Positions 1 through 6,670 of a stretch of DNA of 9,418 nucleotides are shown piece after piece. The notes under the pieces are model-generated. The model was not told the origin of the DNA. It did not search any database and saw only the letters and a program-made list of their open reading frames with translations. The translations under genes were made by a program, and so were the position numbers. The DNA lies in assembly GCA_031290715.1 (NCBI GenBank), contig JAITNA010000080.1, forward strand, positions 1 through 9,418. The letters run 5' to 3'. The DNA is from Eubacteriales Family XIII. Incertae Sedis bacterium (GTDB taxonomy: Bacteria > Bacillota > Clostridia > Peptostreptococcales > Anaerovoracaceae). Numbering within the stretch: position 1 is the stretch's first letter; each line of letters starts with the position of its first letter.

Positions 1-14
1 TTGACTGGATACCG

Positions 15-695
15 ATGTTTCATATGGAGCCGCTGACTGCGGGGGATGTGGCGCTTCGCGTTGTTTTGGCTGTGGCGCTCGGCGGGGTGATCGGGCTTGA
101 GCGCGGGGCGCGGAACCACCCGGCGGGGTTTCGTACGCATATTTTGGTTTGCGTGGGCGCTTGTCTGGCCATCCTGACAAACGAGTTTGTGTTTGACGCG
201 GTCGGCGCAGCCGGAACGGACCCGACGCGTATCGGCGCGCAGGTGATTTCCGGCATTGGTTTTCTTGGCGTGGGGACGATTTTCATGTCCGGGCGCAACA
301 CGGTCAAGGGGCTGACGACGGCGGCCGGCCTGTGGGCTTCGGGCGCCATCGGGCTTGCCGTGGGCGTCGGATTTTACTTTGCGGCCGTGGTTTCCGCGGC
401 TGTCGTGGTTCTCGTACTCGCGGTATTCCCGCCGATCGAAAATACGATCTACCGCACTTCGCGGCGCATGCGGCTGCATGCGGAAACGGATACCATCGAA
501 GCGGAAAAGGCGCTCACCGCCTATATCAAGGACTCCGGCAACTGTATCAAATCCAAACACATCTCCACGATCTCCAATGTCGAGCATCGCGTGTCCTCTT
601 ACTTCACGATTCAGCTGAAGAGCGGGGCCTGTGCCGACACGTTCGTAGAGGAGCTCGCGGCGCTGCCCGGCGTGAAACTCGTGGAGGTACAATAA
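15..695 (+). CDS. MgtC/SapB family inner-membrane protein (probably 5'-incomplete)
   Basis: Small integral membrane protein of the MgtC/SapB family. Some members help pathogens survive low magnesium or act on ATP synthase, but most, probably including this one, have no assigned role. Seen: an N-terminal hydrophobic segment (about 12-28) ending in GLERG, then the hallmark PAGFRTHILVCVGA (36-49), an IGAQVISGIGFLG stretch (73-85) and VKGLTTAAGLWASGAIGLAVG (97-117). A last hydrophobic segment lies at about 121-140. The soluble tail (about 150-226) resembles the ACT-like C-terminal domain of longer members. The usual GFLGAGTI reads GFLGVGTI here. Length of 226 residues is typical. The frame stays open to the window's left edge, and no Shine-Dalgarno precedes the ATG at 15 or the one at 24, so the true start may lie outside the window. 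It runs in the same direction as the two-component genes, 139 bases before the regulator's ATG, with no clear terminator between. Family call is firm; function is unknown. Confidence 0.9.
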   Translation: MFHMEPLTAGDVALRVVLAVALGGVIGLERGARNHPAGFRTHILVCVGACLAILTNEFVFDAVGAAGTDPTRIGAQVISGIGFLGVGTIFMSGRNTVKGLTTAAGLWASGAIGLAVGVGFYFAAVVSAAVVVLVLAVFPPIENTIYRTSRRMRLHAETDTIEAEKALTAYIKDSGNCIKSKHISTISNVEHRVSSYFTIQLKSGACADTFVEELAALPGVKLVEVQ

Positions 696-770
696 CAATA
701 ATAATTACAGGATTAATTGCAGTATTAAGAATATCGTAAGATTTTTGATGAGTTTTTTGTAATTTTCATG

Positions 771-792
771 CCGTATCATTCTGATGGTACGG
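771..792. promoter_or_regulatory. Inverted repeat upstream of the response regulator
   Basis: Nine-base arms CCGTATCAT (771-779) and ATGGTACGG (784-792) flank a 4-base centre. They are reverse complements except at one position, which would be a G-U pair in RNA. The left arm contains TATCAT (774-779), close to a -10 box, but no convincing -35 lies 16-18 bases before it. The site sits 42 bases before the regulator's ATG, where an operator or a leader hairpin would act. It is not followed by a T-run, so it is not a standard terminator. The role is inferred from position alone. Confidence 0.4.
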
Positions 793-820
793 TAATAGTG
801 TGTTCGGTGATAGTGTGTGC
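791..820. repeat. 15-base tandem direct repeat before the response regulator gene
   Basis: Two adjacent 15-base copies, GGTAATAGTGTGTTC (791-805) and GGTGATAGTGTGTGC (806-820), differ at two positions. The array ends directly before the ribosome binding site AGGGAG (821-826). OmpR-family regulators often bind tandem direct repeats and many control their own genes, so this could be an autoregulatory site. However, the 15-base period is longer than the 10-11 bases usual for that family, and a simple duplication is also possible. Confidence 0.45.
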
Positions 821-834
821 AGGGAGCGGCGGGG

Positions 835-1539
835 ATGACGGACAAAACGGCTACGATCTTGGTTGCGGATGACGACAGGGCGATTGCGGACGCGATCGAA
901 ATCTATCTTCGCGGAGAGGGCTATGAGGTCCTCAAGGCGTACGACGGGCTTGAAGCGCTTGCCGCCGCGCGCACGCAGGAGGTGCAGCTCATTATCATGG
1001 ACGTGATGATGCCCGGCATGGACGGGCTTCGGGCCACGATGAAGATCCGCGAGGAGAAGGACATCCCGATCCTCATGCTGTCGGCCAAGTCTGAGGACAT
1101 CGACAAGATCACGGGTCTGGGCATCGGCGCGGACGACTATGTGACGAAGCCGTTCTCCCCGCTGGAGCTCACGGCGCGCGTCAAGGCGATCCTCAGGCGC
1201 TGCCGCGCGGCGTCGGAGGGTACGAGGAAAAGCGGCCTGCACCGTTCCGGCGGCCTTGTGATCGACGACGAGGCCAAGAGCGTAACGGTGGACGGCGAGA
1301 TGGCCGCGCTGACGCCGACGGAGCTCGGTATCCTGACCTTCCTCACGGCCAACGCCGGGCACGTCTTTTCGATCGAGCAGATTTACGAAGCGGTTTGGAA
1401 CGAACAAGCCTACAATCCCGAAAACACGGTCGCCGTACACATCCGACGAATCAGGGAAAAGATCGAGATCGACCCCAAGAACCCCCGCTACCTGAAGGTG
1501 GTCTGGGGGATCGGCTACAAGGTGGAGAAATACGCCTGA
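835..1539 (+). CDS. OmpR-family response regulator transcription factor
   Basis: DNA-binding partner of the histidine kinase that follows; phosphorylation by that kinase is expected to control its binding to promoters. Of the 234 residues, about 6-122 form a receiver domain: acidic pocket DDD (12-14), phospho-accepting Asp56 in IIMDVMMPGMDG, Ser83 in place of the commoner Thr, and Lys105 in VTKPFSPLE. Residues about 137-232 form the winged helix-turn-helix, with the recognition-helix region around NTVAVHIRRIREKIE (197-211) and the closing wing VVWGIGYKVEK. The ATG at 835 is chosen because AGGGAG (821-826) lies 8 bases before it. An in-frame GTG at 817 falls inside the tandem repeat and has no such site. 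The gene is 42 bases ahead of the kinase gene, so they are very likely cotranscribed. By sequence style it belongs with the VanR-like regulators common in Clostridia, but nothing here links it to vancomycin resistance, and its targets are unknown. Confidence 0.96.
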   Translation: MTDKTATILVADDDRAIADAIEIYLRGEGYEVLKAYDGLEALAAARTQEVQLIIMDVMMPGMDGLRATMKIREEKDIPILMLSAKSEDIDKITGLGIGADDYVTKPFSPLELTARVKAILRRCRAASEGTRKSGLHRSGGLVIDDEAKSVTVDGEMAALTPTELGILTFLTANAGHVFSIEQIYEAVWNEQAYNPENTVAVHIRRIREKIEIDPKNPRYLKVVWGIGYKVEKYA

Positions 1540-1581
1540 AGCCGGGCCGGATCGAAACGGAAAGTATGGGAAGGTGATGAT

Positions 1582-4113
1582 ATGAAAACGAAAGCCGGCA
1601 ATCGCTTTGGTGTGAAGTGTACGCTTTTTGCGCTCTGTGTGATTTTTATGGCGGGCGCGCTGTTCGGCGCGGTGCGGACGTCGAATCTGATTAATAATTA
1701 TGATTTTTACCACGCACAGGACGGCATCTATGTTTCGGTGAATCCCGCCGACGCGCTTTCGGGAAAGGATTATCAGGAAACGGAAACGTTTTTGGCGGGC
1801 GTGCGAAACGATGTTGCGGGCTTACTCAGTTTGATTCGGAACAGCAAGAGCGCCGCCTATATCGAGTCCGGCGCGACCATCGAAAACTATTTGGACGCGA
1901 TCATAAACGAGGCTTATAATGGGCTTGCTTCGGCCGTTCGGCAAGGGCAGCGCTATTATGATGCTTTTGATTATAGGAATCACTTGACCCGATTTTATAC
2001 GGAGCCTTTTGAATCGAGCGACGCTTTCCTTGTGTTGCGCTCGGAATACGACAGGGAAACCGGCGAATACCGCGAAAGCGTGTTTCGCGACTACGGGGAG
2101 GCCGGCGTCCGGGAAGCGTTCGCCGAGCTTTACGCGGAGCAGATCGCGGAAGTGAAAAAGAATTTCATCGCGGATGAACTGGCATCCTATGAAAATACGC
2201 TTCAAACGTTGGATGAGCGCGGGCTGTCCTATTTTGTGACGGACGGGACGTATACGATCACAAATGTGTCCGCGCTGAAAGAGAAAAGGCGTTTTGCGGA
2301 AAGCGATTTTTCGGGCGCGGCGGCGTATTACAGTGTCCAAAACGGAGAATTTTTCAAGGCGAGCGGCACGATTGAGGGGGGTGTATACCCCGGGCTTCCG
2401 ACGGCGGCTTCCGATTCCGGCTCATTCAAATCTTCCTTCGATGGTGCCGACGTATCCCCCATGAATAATGGGGAACTCGCGCCCGTTTCGTTCTTCTTAG
2501 CCTATCCCGAAAGCTATCTTCAGCGGGCCGACGCGAAGCTGTCGCAGATGCGCGCGGTCCTTTTGTACGCGGGCACGCCGAGCGCGGCGGCGGCCATTAT
2601 CGCGTTCGTACTGTTCATTTTGCTGCTCGTATTCACGGGACGGCGGCGCGGAATCATTTCCGATCCCGAAAACGGCGGGCCGGACCCGCGCCTGTTCAAG
2701 GATAAAAACGGTGATTTCCGCCGGCTTTACCTCTGGGACAAGTGCCTGATGGAGGCGCAGGCCCTTCTCGTATTTTTCTGTTTATTGTTCGGTAGTTTGG
2801 CGCTGAAACAGTATCTGCAAGTAAGCGGCGATCTGTCCTACTATTATAGCTATTGGCCGAACGGGACGGCGGGCGCTGTTTTGTTCATCGTCGTCTGCGC
2901 GGCGCTTTCGGCGGGCGGGCTTTGGTGCATTCTCTCCATCGTGCGCAATCTGAAGGCGCGGACCTTCGCGCGCCGTTCCCTCATCGGTCTTGTGTTGATT
3001 GCAATCGGGCGGGGGATTGCTGTCGTCGCCGGGGGATTCAAGGCGGGATTTGACAAGCGCAACCCCTTGGCAAAGACGATCTTCCTTGTACTGGCGCTGT
3101 GGTTTGTCACGATGCTTTCCGCCCTCGTGACCGGCCTCGCGGCAAACTACCGCGGAGCCGAAGTTTTGGCGGGCGGCTTTGTTTTGCTCGTAATCCTCGC
3201 CATCGCGCTCTATTTCTCCGCGCTTTGGGCGCGGCGTTACGCGAAACTGCGCGCGGGCATTGAGGAGGTCAGCCGGGGAAATCTCAATTACCGCATCGAC
3301 CTGCCCGAGGGCAGTACGGCGGAGTTTGATGTGATGTCGCGGTGCGTCAACGAGATCGGCACGGCCATAGAAACGGCGGTGGCGAACGAGCTGAAAAACC
3401 AACACCTCAAAACGGACCTCATCTCCAACGTGAGCCATGACCTGAAAACGCCGCTGACATCCATTATTACCTACACGGATTTGCTGAAAAAAGAGGGCCT
3501 TGACAGCCCCGGCGCGGCCGGATATTTAGACATTCTCGAGGAGAAGGGCCTGCGGCTCAGGAAGCTGACGGACGACCTTTTTGAAGCGGCGAAAGCGTCG
3601 AGCGGCGCCGTCCCCGTCCGAAAAGAACGGGTGGATCTGCTGTCGCTCGTGCGGCAGGAAATCGCGGAAACGGGCGAGGGCTTTGAAGCGAACGGGCTTG
3701 ACGTCGTCGTGGACGCCGCGGACGAACATTATTATGTGAACGCGGACGGCAACCTGATGTGGCGCGTGATGGAAAACCTGTTCAATAATGTGCGGAAATA
3801 CGCGCAGCCGAACACGCGCGTGTACATCGACCTTCGGTACGCGGGGACGCCCGGATTTCCCGCGGCGGGGGCCTATGCCGGGCGGGTCAGGCTCGAAATC
3901 AAGAATATATCGGCGGCGCGGCTCAACATGCCGGCCGACGAGCTGATGGAGCGGTTTCAGCGCGGCGACGAGAGCCGGACGACGGAGGGCAGCGGGCTTG
4001 GGCTCGCGATCGCGCGGGATTTGGTGCGGCTGCAGGAAGGGCGTTTTGAAATCGTGATCGACGGCGACCTGTTCAAGGCCGCCGTAGAATTGGAAACCTA
4101 CCCCGGCGTGTGA
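1582..4113 (+). CDS. Large multi-pass sensor histidine kinase
   Basis: Membrane sensor kinase of 843 residues, partner of the regulator just upstream. The start is the ATG at 1582, preceded by GGGAAGGTGAT. Order: membrane segment 12-32; extracellular region about 34-322 with no motif I recognise; membrane segment 325-352; charged cytoplasmic stretch 353-390; membrane segments 392-410, 429-455, 498-522 and 527-549. A weak hydrophobic stretch at 466-484 contains Arg477 and has basic flanks, so it is probably not a full span; six spans would place the kinase in the cytoplasm. Then come a HAMP domain (about 551-603), HisKA (about 608-675) with phospho-accepting His619 in SHDLKTPLTS, and HATPase (about 685-840). 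The HATPase has an N box ENLFNNVRKYA (731-741), an F box ERFQRGDESR, and a G box GSGLGLAI (803-810). The usual DxG G1 motif is replaced by KNIS (774-777), as I recall from related clostridial kinases. Length is about twice that of an ordinary VanS-type kinase. The ligand is unknown. Confidence 0.95.
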   Translation: MKTKAGNRFGVKCTLFALCVIFMAGALFGAVRTSNLINNYDFYHAQDGIYVSVNPADALSGKDYQETETFLAGVRNDVAGLLSLIRNSKSAAYIESGATIENYLDAIINEAYNGLASAVRQGQRYYDAFDYRNHLTRFYTEPFESSDAFLVLRSEYDRETGEYRESVFRDYGEAGVREAFAELYAEQIAEVKKNFIADELASYENTLQTLDERGLSYFVTDGTYTITNVSALKEKRRFAESDFSGAAAYYSVQNGEFFKASGTIEGGVYPGLPTAASDSGSFKSSFDGADVSPMNNGELAPVSFFLAYPESYLQRADAKLSQMRAVLLYAGTPSAAAAIIAFVLFILLLVFTGRRRGIISDPENGGPDPRLFKDKNGDFRRLYLWDKCLMEAQALLVFFCLLFGSLALKQYLQVSGDLSYYYSYWPNGTAGAVLFIVVCAALSAGGLWCILSIVRNLKARTFARRSLIGLVLIAIGRGIAVVAGGFKAGFDKRNPLAKTIFLVLALWFVTMLSALVTGLAANYRGAEVLAGGFVLLVILAIALYFSALWARRYAKLRAGIEEVSRGNLNYRIDLPEGSTAEFDVMSRCVNEIGTAIETAVANELKNQHLKTDLISNVSHDLKTPLTSIITYTDLLKKEGLDSPGAAGYLDILEEKGLRLRKLTDDLFEAAKASSGAVPVRKERVDLLSLVRQEIAETGEGFEANGLDVVVDAADEHYYVNADGNLMWRVMENLFNNVRKYAQPNTRVYIDLRYAGTPGFPAAGAYAGRVRLEIKNISAARLNMPADELMERFQRGDESRTTEGSGLGLAIARDLVRLQEGRFEIVIDGDLFKAAVELETYPGV

Positions 4114-4137
4114 ATTTCCGTGAAGCGCTTATTTTTG

Positions 4138-4410
4138 TTATCTAAATTCAATGTGTAAGGTCTTACCTACGCCGTCCGCAATTTGCTGTAAAGTGGCGAC
4201 GGTGGGACTGCAATTCCCGTTTTCAATCCGGCTAATGTTGGATTGCCGGATACCCGTCCGTTCCGACAATTCCCTCTGTGTCATATTCCGCTCCATGCGG
4301 GCGGTTATGATAGCCTTGACATATTCCCGCTCCGGGCTTTGGCGTTCCCATTCAGCCGCAAACTCCGGGTTCTCAAGTTGTTTTTGCAGATGTTTTTTGA
4401 AGTCATTCAT
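4138..4410 (-). CDS. XRE-family antitoxin (HigA-like)
   Basis: Antitoxin of a type II toxin-antitoxin pair. It should bind and neutralise the toxin encoded just upstream and repress their shared promoter. It has 90 residues. The N-terminal part (1-30), NDFKKHLQKQLENPEFAAEWE, is typical of antitoxins fused to an XRE domain and may contact the toxin. The helix-turn-helix covers about 33-85, with TQRELSERTGIRQSNISRIE (44-63) as helices 2 and 3 and the familiar SPTVATLQQIADGVGKTL following. The ATG at 4410 lies 8 bases inside the toxin gene's end and has AGGAAG about 7 bases before it, so the two are translationally coupled. The stop is 24 bases from the convergent kinase gene's stop, with no clear terminator between. 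The pair's identity is well supported; the exact family name (HigA versus other XRE antitoxins) is not settled. Confidence 0.92.
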   Translation of the reverse strand: MNDFKKHLQKQLENPEFAAEWERQSPEREYVKAIITARMERNMTQRELSERTGIRQSNISRIENGNCSPTVATLQQIADGVGKTLHIEFR

Positions 4411-4753
4411 GCCGTGTCTTCCTTTCGTAATCCGCTTTGTATTTCAAGGCGAGCTCCAATTCCTGTTTGGGCGTTTTTTTTGTTTTTTTCACAAAGCCGT
4501 TTGTCAGCACAATGGTATTCTTTACATAGAAGAAGTAGAATATCCTTGTGGTGTCGCCCGCAAACTTGATACGCAATTCAAACAGGCCATTGCTGATGGC
4601 TTTTGAATATGGCTCCCGCAGTGTGTTCCCATATTCAGCAAGTATTTCAAGACTGCCAAACGCCTTTACCCGCATTTTCGTGTCAAGGCCGTCAAGAAAA
4701 GTTTCAACCGGCTTTTCCCCGCTCGGCAGCATATAATATTCTAAATCAAACAT
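4403..4753 (-). CDS. Type II toxin, RelE/ParE superfamily, HigB/Gp49-like
   Basis: Toxin of the pair, expected by family to cut mRNA at the ribosome when not bound by the antitoxin. It has 116 residues from the ATG at 4753, which has AGAGGA 5 bases before it. A longer reading from a TTG at 4810 would begin in the -35 box of the module's own promoter and is rejected. Seen: the Gp49-like pattern LFELRIKFAGDTTRIFYFF (57-75), with Arg61 and Arg70 as candidate functional residues, then IVLTNGFVKKTKKTPKQELE (81-100), the conserved GFxKKTxKTPxxE tail, and a basic C-terminus. Toxin-before-antitoxin order matches higBA systems. The coding sequence is A+T-rich: positions 4381-4560 are about 40% G+C by hand count, against about 60% for 3241-3300 in the kinase gene. 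This suggests acquisition by transfer. I see no frameshift or lost key residue, so it looks functional. Confidence 0.92.
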   Translation of the reverse strand: MFDLEYYMLPSGEKPVETFLDGLDTKMRVKAFGSLEILAEYGNTLREPYSKAISNGLFELRIKFAGDTTRIFYFFYVKNTIVLTNGFVKKTKKTPKQELELALKYKADYERKTRHE

Positions 4754-4781
4754 TGGCAATCCTCTTTCACTGTACGTTAAC

Positions 4782-4810
4782 ATAGTATTCCTTTTTTGAT
4801 ATATTGTCAA
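4782..4810 (-). promoter_or_regulatory. Sigma-A promoter of the toxin-antitoxin module
   Basis: Reading leftward, the -35 box is a perfect TTGACA (4805-4810) and the -10 box is TACTAT (4782-4787), with an optimal 17-base spacer. Transcription should begin near 4775, giving a leader of roughly 20 bases before the toxin's ATG at 4753. This is the strongest promoter match in the window. It lies in the 76-base gap after the ABC ATPase gene, so the module can be expressed independently of the transport operon. Confidence 0.85.
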
Positions 4811-4813
4811 TAT
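4801..4813. promoter_or_regulatory. Putative antitoxin operator over the -35 box
   Basis: Perfect six-base arms ATATTG and CAATAT flank a single central base and fully cover the -35 hexamer of the toxin-antitoxin promoter. XRE antitoxins typically repress their own promoters by binding palindromes of this kind, so binding here would block RNA polymerase. The palindrome is directly seen; its use as an operator is inferred. Confidence 0.6.
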
Positions 4814-4829
4814 CTCTGACGAAAAATCC

Positions 4830-5864
4830 CTATTCCGCGGGGACGCAGCAGACCATTTGCGGGTCTATATCAAAGCGTATTTCATCGCCGACATTGAAAC
4901 TATGGCGTATATTCACGACGAGCTTTATACGCTCGCCGGCGCAGGCTGTTTCGTAGACGGTTTCTATCCCCTGCGGTATGACGGAGAGGACGACGGCTTT
5001 CATGCGGCCTTGCCCGATTTCTACGGCGGCTTCGGGGCGAACGCACAGCAGCACGCCGCCGTCCTCTGCCGCGGAGTCGTCAATTTGAAATTCGCCGAGG
5101 GCACTGACAACGAGGGTGCCGCGCTTGCGGGCCGGTATGAAATTCTCCCAACCGAAAAATTCGGCGGCCGGCTTCGCGGCCGGTTTTGCGTAAAAATCCC
5201 GCGGCTTCGCGCACTGGACGATGCGGCCGTTTTGCATGAGGGCGATACGGTTTGCTACGCGGGCGGCTTCTTTTTGATCGTGCGTGACGTACAGCATCGT
5301 TGTGCCGAGTTTCCGATTCACTTCTTGGATGTGCGCTTCCAAGGTCAGTTTCAGGCCGGGGTCGAGGGCACTGAGCGGTTCGTCCAAAAGCAGCAGCTCC
5401 GGCTCTGTCATGAGGGCGCGGCCGAGGGATACGCGCTGCTCCTGCCCGCCGGAAAGCTCGGCGGCGCGTTTGCCGCCCAAACCTTCAAGCTGCATCAATT
5501 CTAGCATTTCGCCGGTTTTCTGCGCGAGCAGCTTCTTGCTCATGCTGCGATTGATACGCGGCGCGAAATTGATGTTTTCCGCGACGGTCATATTCCGAAA
5601 CAGCAGGCTTTTCTGAAAGACCATGGCGATGGGCCGTTTCTCCGGCGTCAGGCCGTCCATTTCCTGCCCATTCAGCGCCACCCGGCCGCTGTCCTGCCGC
5701 TCCAATCCGGACACGACTTTCAGCGCCGTGGTCTTGCCGCAGCCGGAAGCGCCGAGTATCGCGAGGATTTCGCCTTCCTCCGCTGACAGATTCAGCCCCC
5801 GCAACGCCGGTTCCCCGGCGCCGCGATAGGTTTTCACGACATCCTTCAAATCGAGATAAGGCAT
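4830..5864 (-). CDS. ABC transporter ATP-binding protein with TOBE-like tail
   Basis: ATPase that powers the importer formed by the two permeases upstream. It has 344 residues: Walker A GASGCGKT (38-45), Q-loop Gln84 in VFQKS, signature LSGGQ (137-141), Walker B LLLLDEP (157-163) with catalytic Glu162, D-loop SALD and switch His195 in VTHD. Residues about 240-340 form a TOBE-like regulatory or dimer domain with the typical VLLCVRPEA (271-279). This layout matches the PotA/FbpC-type importer group rather than the short ATPase of E. coli YnjD. The ATG at 5864 overlaps the permease stop by one base (TGATG), with AAAGGGG 7 bases before it. A TTG one codon earlier (5867) is less likely. It is the last gene of the leftward operon; no terminator hairpin is seen after its TAG. 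The substrate cannot be told from the ATPase. Confidence 0.93.
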   Translation of the reverse strand: MPYLDLKDVVKTYRGAGEPALRGLNLSAEEGEILAILGASGCGKTTALKVVSGLERQDSGRVALNGQEMDGLTPEKRPIAMVFQKSLLFRNMTVAENINFAPRINRSMSKKLLAQKTGEMLELMQLEGLGGKRAAELSGGQEQRVSLGRALMTEPELLLLDEPLSALDPGLKLTLEAHIQEVNRKLGTTMLYVTHDQKEAARVANRIALMQNGRIVQCAKPRDFYAKPAAKPAAEFFGWENFIPARKRGTLVVSALGEFQIDDSAAEDGGVLLCVRPEAAVEIGQGRMKAVVLSVIPQGIETVYETACAGERIKLVVNIRHSFNVGDEIRFDIDPQMVCCVPAE

Positions 5865-6670
5865 CAAATGGCCCCTTTCCTTGCGCCGAGCCGCGGATCC
5901 GTCAGTGCCTTTGAAACCGCCATGAGGATGATGAGAATCGGCAGGATGTAGAGGATGATGGCGACAGCGACCATGGAATAGCTATTGTTGCCGACCGAGA
6001 TCAACGGGAAGATAACGACCGGCAGCGTTTTGAAATGGGGGTCGCCGATCACATTGGTGAGCAGATACACCGACCATGAACCGATGAAGCAGAATACGGC
6101 GGCGACGATCACGCCGGAGCGCACCGCCGGCAGCGTTACGAAAAGCATCGTTTTCAACCGGCCTATGCCAAGGGTTCGCGCCTGATCTTCAAGGACGGTA
6201 TCGTAATTTTCAAAAACAGCCGAGAGTAGCAGCGTCGTATACGGCAGATAAAAAACCAAATGCGCGGTCACAAGACCGGGGAAATTTGAATAGAGCAGCA
6301 ATTTCATGAACACCGTCTGCATGCCGAAAACGATGGCGATCTGCGGTACGAAGGTTGGGACAAGCAGCAAAAACTCGATCAGGCGCTTGCCGCGGAAGTT
6401 TCGCGTCCCCAGATTTTTGGCTGCGAAAAAACTCAAAATCAGAGAAAGGAAGGCGACGAGCGCGGAAAGCGTCAAACTGTTCCGAAGCGCCGGCAGAATG
6501 CGCGTATCCGAAAGAAGCCGGGGCCAATAGCCGCCGTCAAACTCGGGAAGGATCGCCGGCCACCGCCAGAAGGACGAAAACGACCACATCAAAAGCGGTA
6601 TCAAAGGCAGCAGTAATACAACGAAAGCGACTGTAATGATTATTATTCTATTCCTGCCACGCATCGTCAT
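5864..6670 (-). CDS. ABC transporter permease, second subunit
   Basis: Membrane channel subunit of an importer of the spermidine/sulfate/iron (binding-protein-dependent) type. It has 268 residues with about six hydrophobic spans, at roughly 9-30, 65-84, 98-120, 130-152, 186-206 and 232-252. The cytoplasmic coupling loop that docks with the ATPase is recognisable at about 160-184: DQARTLGIGRLKTMLFVTLP, a variant of the EAA motif keeping LGxGxxxxxxxVTLP. The ATG at 6670 overlaps the stop of the first permease gene by four bases (ATGA), with AAGGA about 10 bases before it. The stop overlaps the ATPase start. In E. coli the comparable YnjC is a single fused permease, whereas here the two halves are separate genes. 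Confidence 0.92.
   Translation of the reverse strand: MTMRGRNRIIIITVAFVVLLLPLIPLLMWSFSSFWRWPAILPEFDGGYWPRLLSDTRILPALRNSLTLSALVAFLSLILSFFAAKNLGTRNFRGKRLIEFLLLVPTFVPQIAIVFGMQTVFMKLLLYSNFPGLVTAHLVFYLPYTTLLLSAVFENYDTVLEDQARTLGIGRLKTMLFVTLPAVRSGVIVAAVFCFIGSWSVYLLTNVIGDPHFKTLPVVIFPLISVGNNSYSMVAVAIILYILPILIILMAVSKALTDPRLGARKGAI

Noticed and set aside
1..14. TTGACT at the left edge as a -35 box
   Set aside because: It is directly before the first visible ATG of the MgtC gene, with no room for a -10 and leader, and probably lies inside that gene's coding frame.
766..1713. Long open frame of 315 codons on the minus strand opposite the response regulator
   Set aside because: It is the antisense shadow of a G+C-rich gene, with arginine/histidine-rich composition, no recognisable domain and no ribosome binding site.
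2782..3438. Open frame of 218 codons on the minus strand opposite the kinase
   Set aside because: Low-complexity, charged translation opposite a certain gene; no family features.
4114..4137. AAGCGCTT followed by ATTTTTGTT between the convergent kinase and antitoxin genes as a terminator
   Set aside because: The palindrome has no room for a loop; at best a three-base-pair stem forms, too weak for intrinsic termination.
4754..4810. Longer toxin reading beginning at a TTG at 4810
   Set aside because: It would start within the -35 hexamer of the module's own promoter; the ATG at 4753 has a good ribosome binding site and the expected family N-terminus.
5163..5190. Repeated GCGGCCGG near 5163-5190 as a regulatory hairpin
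   Set aside because: It lies inside the ATPase coding region and simply encodes an AKPA-AKPA stretch at normal family spacing.
4857..5504. Open frame of 215 codons on the plus strand opposite the ABC ATPase
   Set aside because: Antisense to all the conserved ATPase motifs; translation shows no family features.
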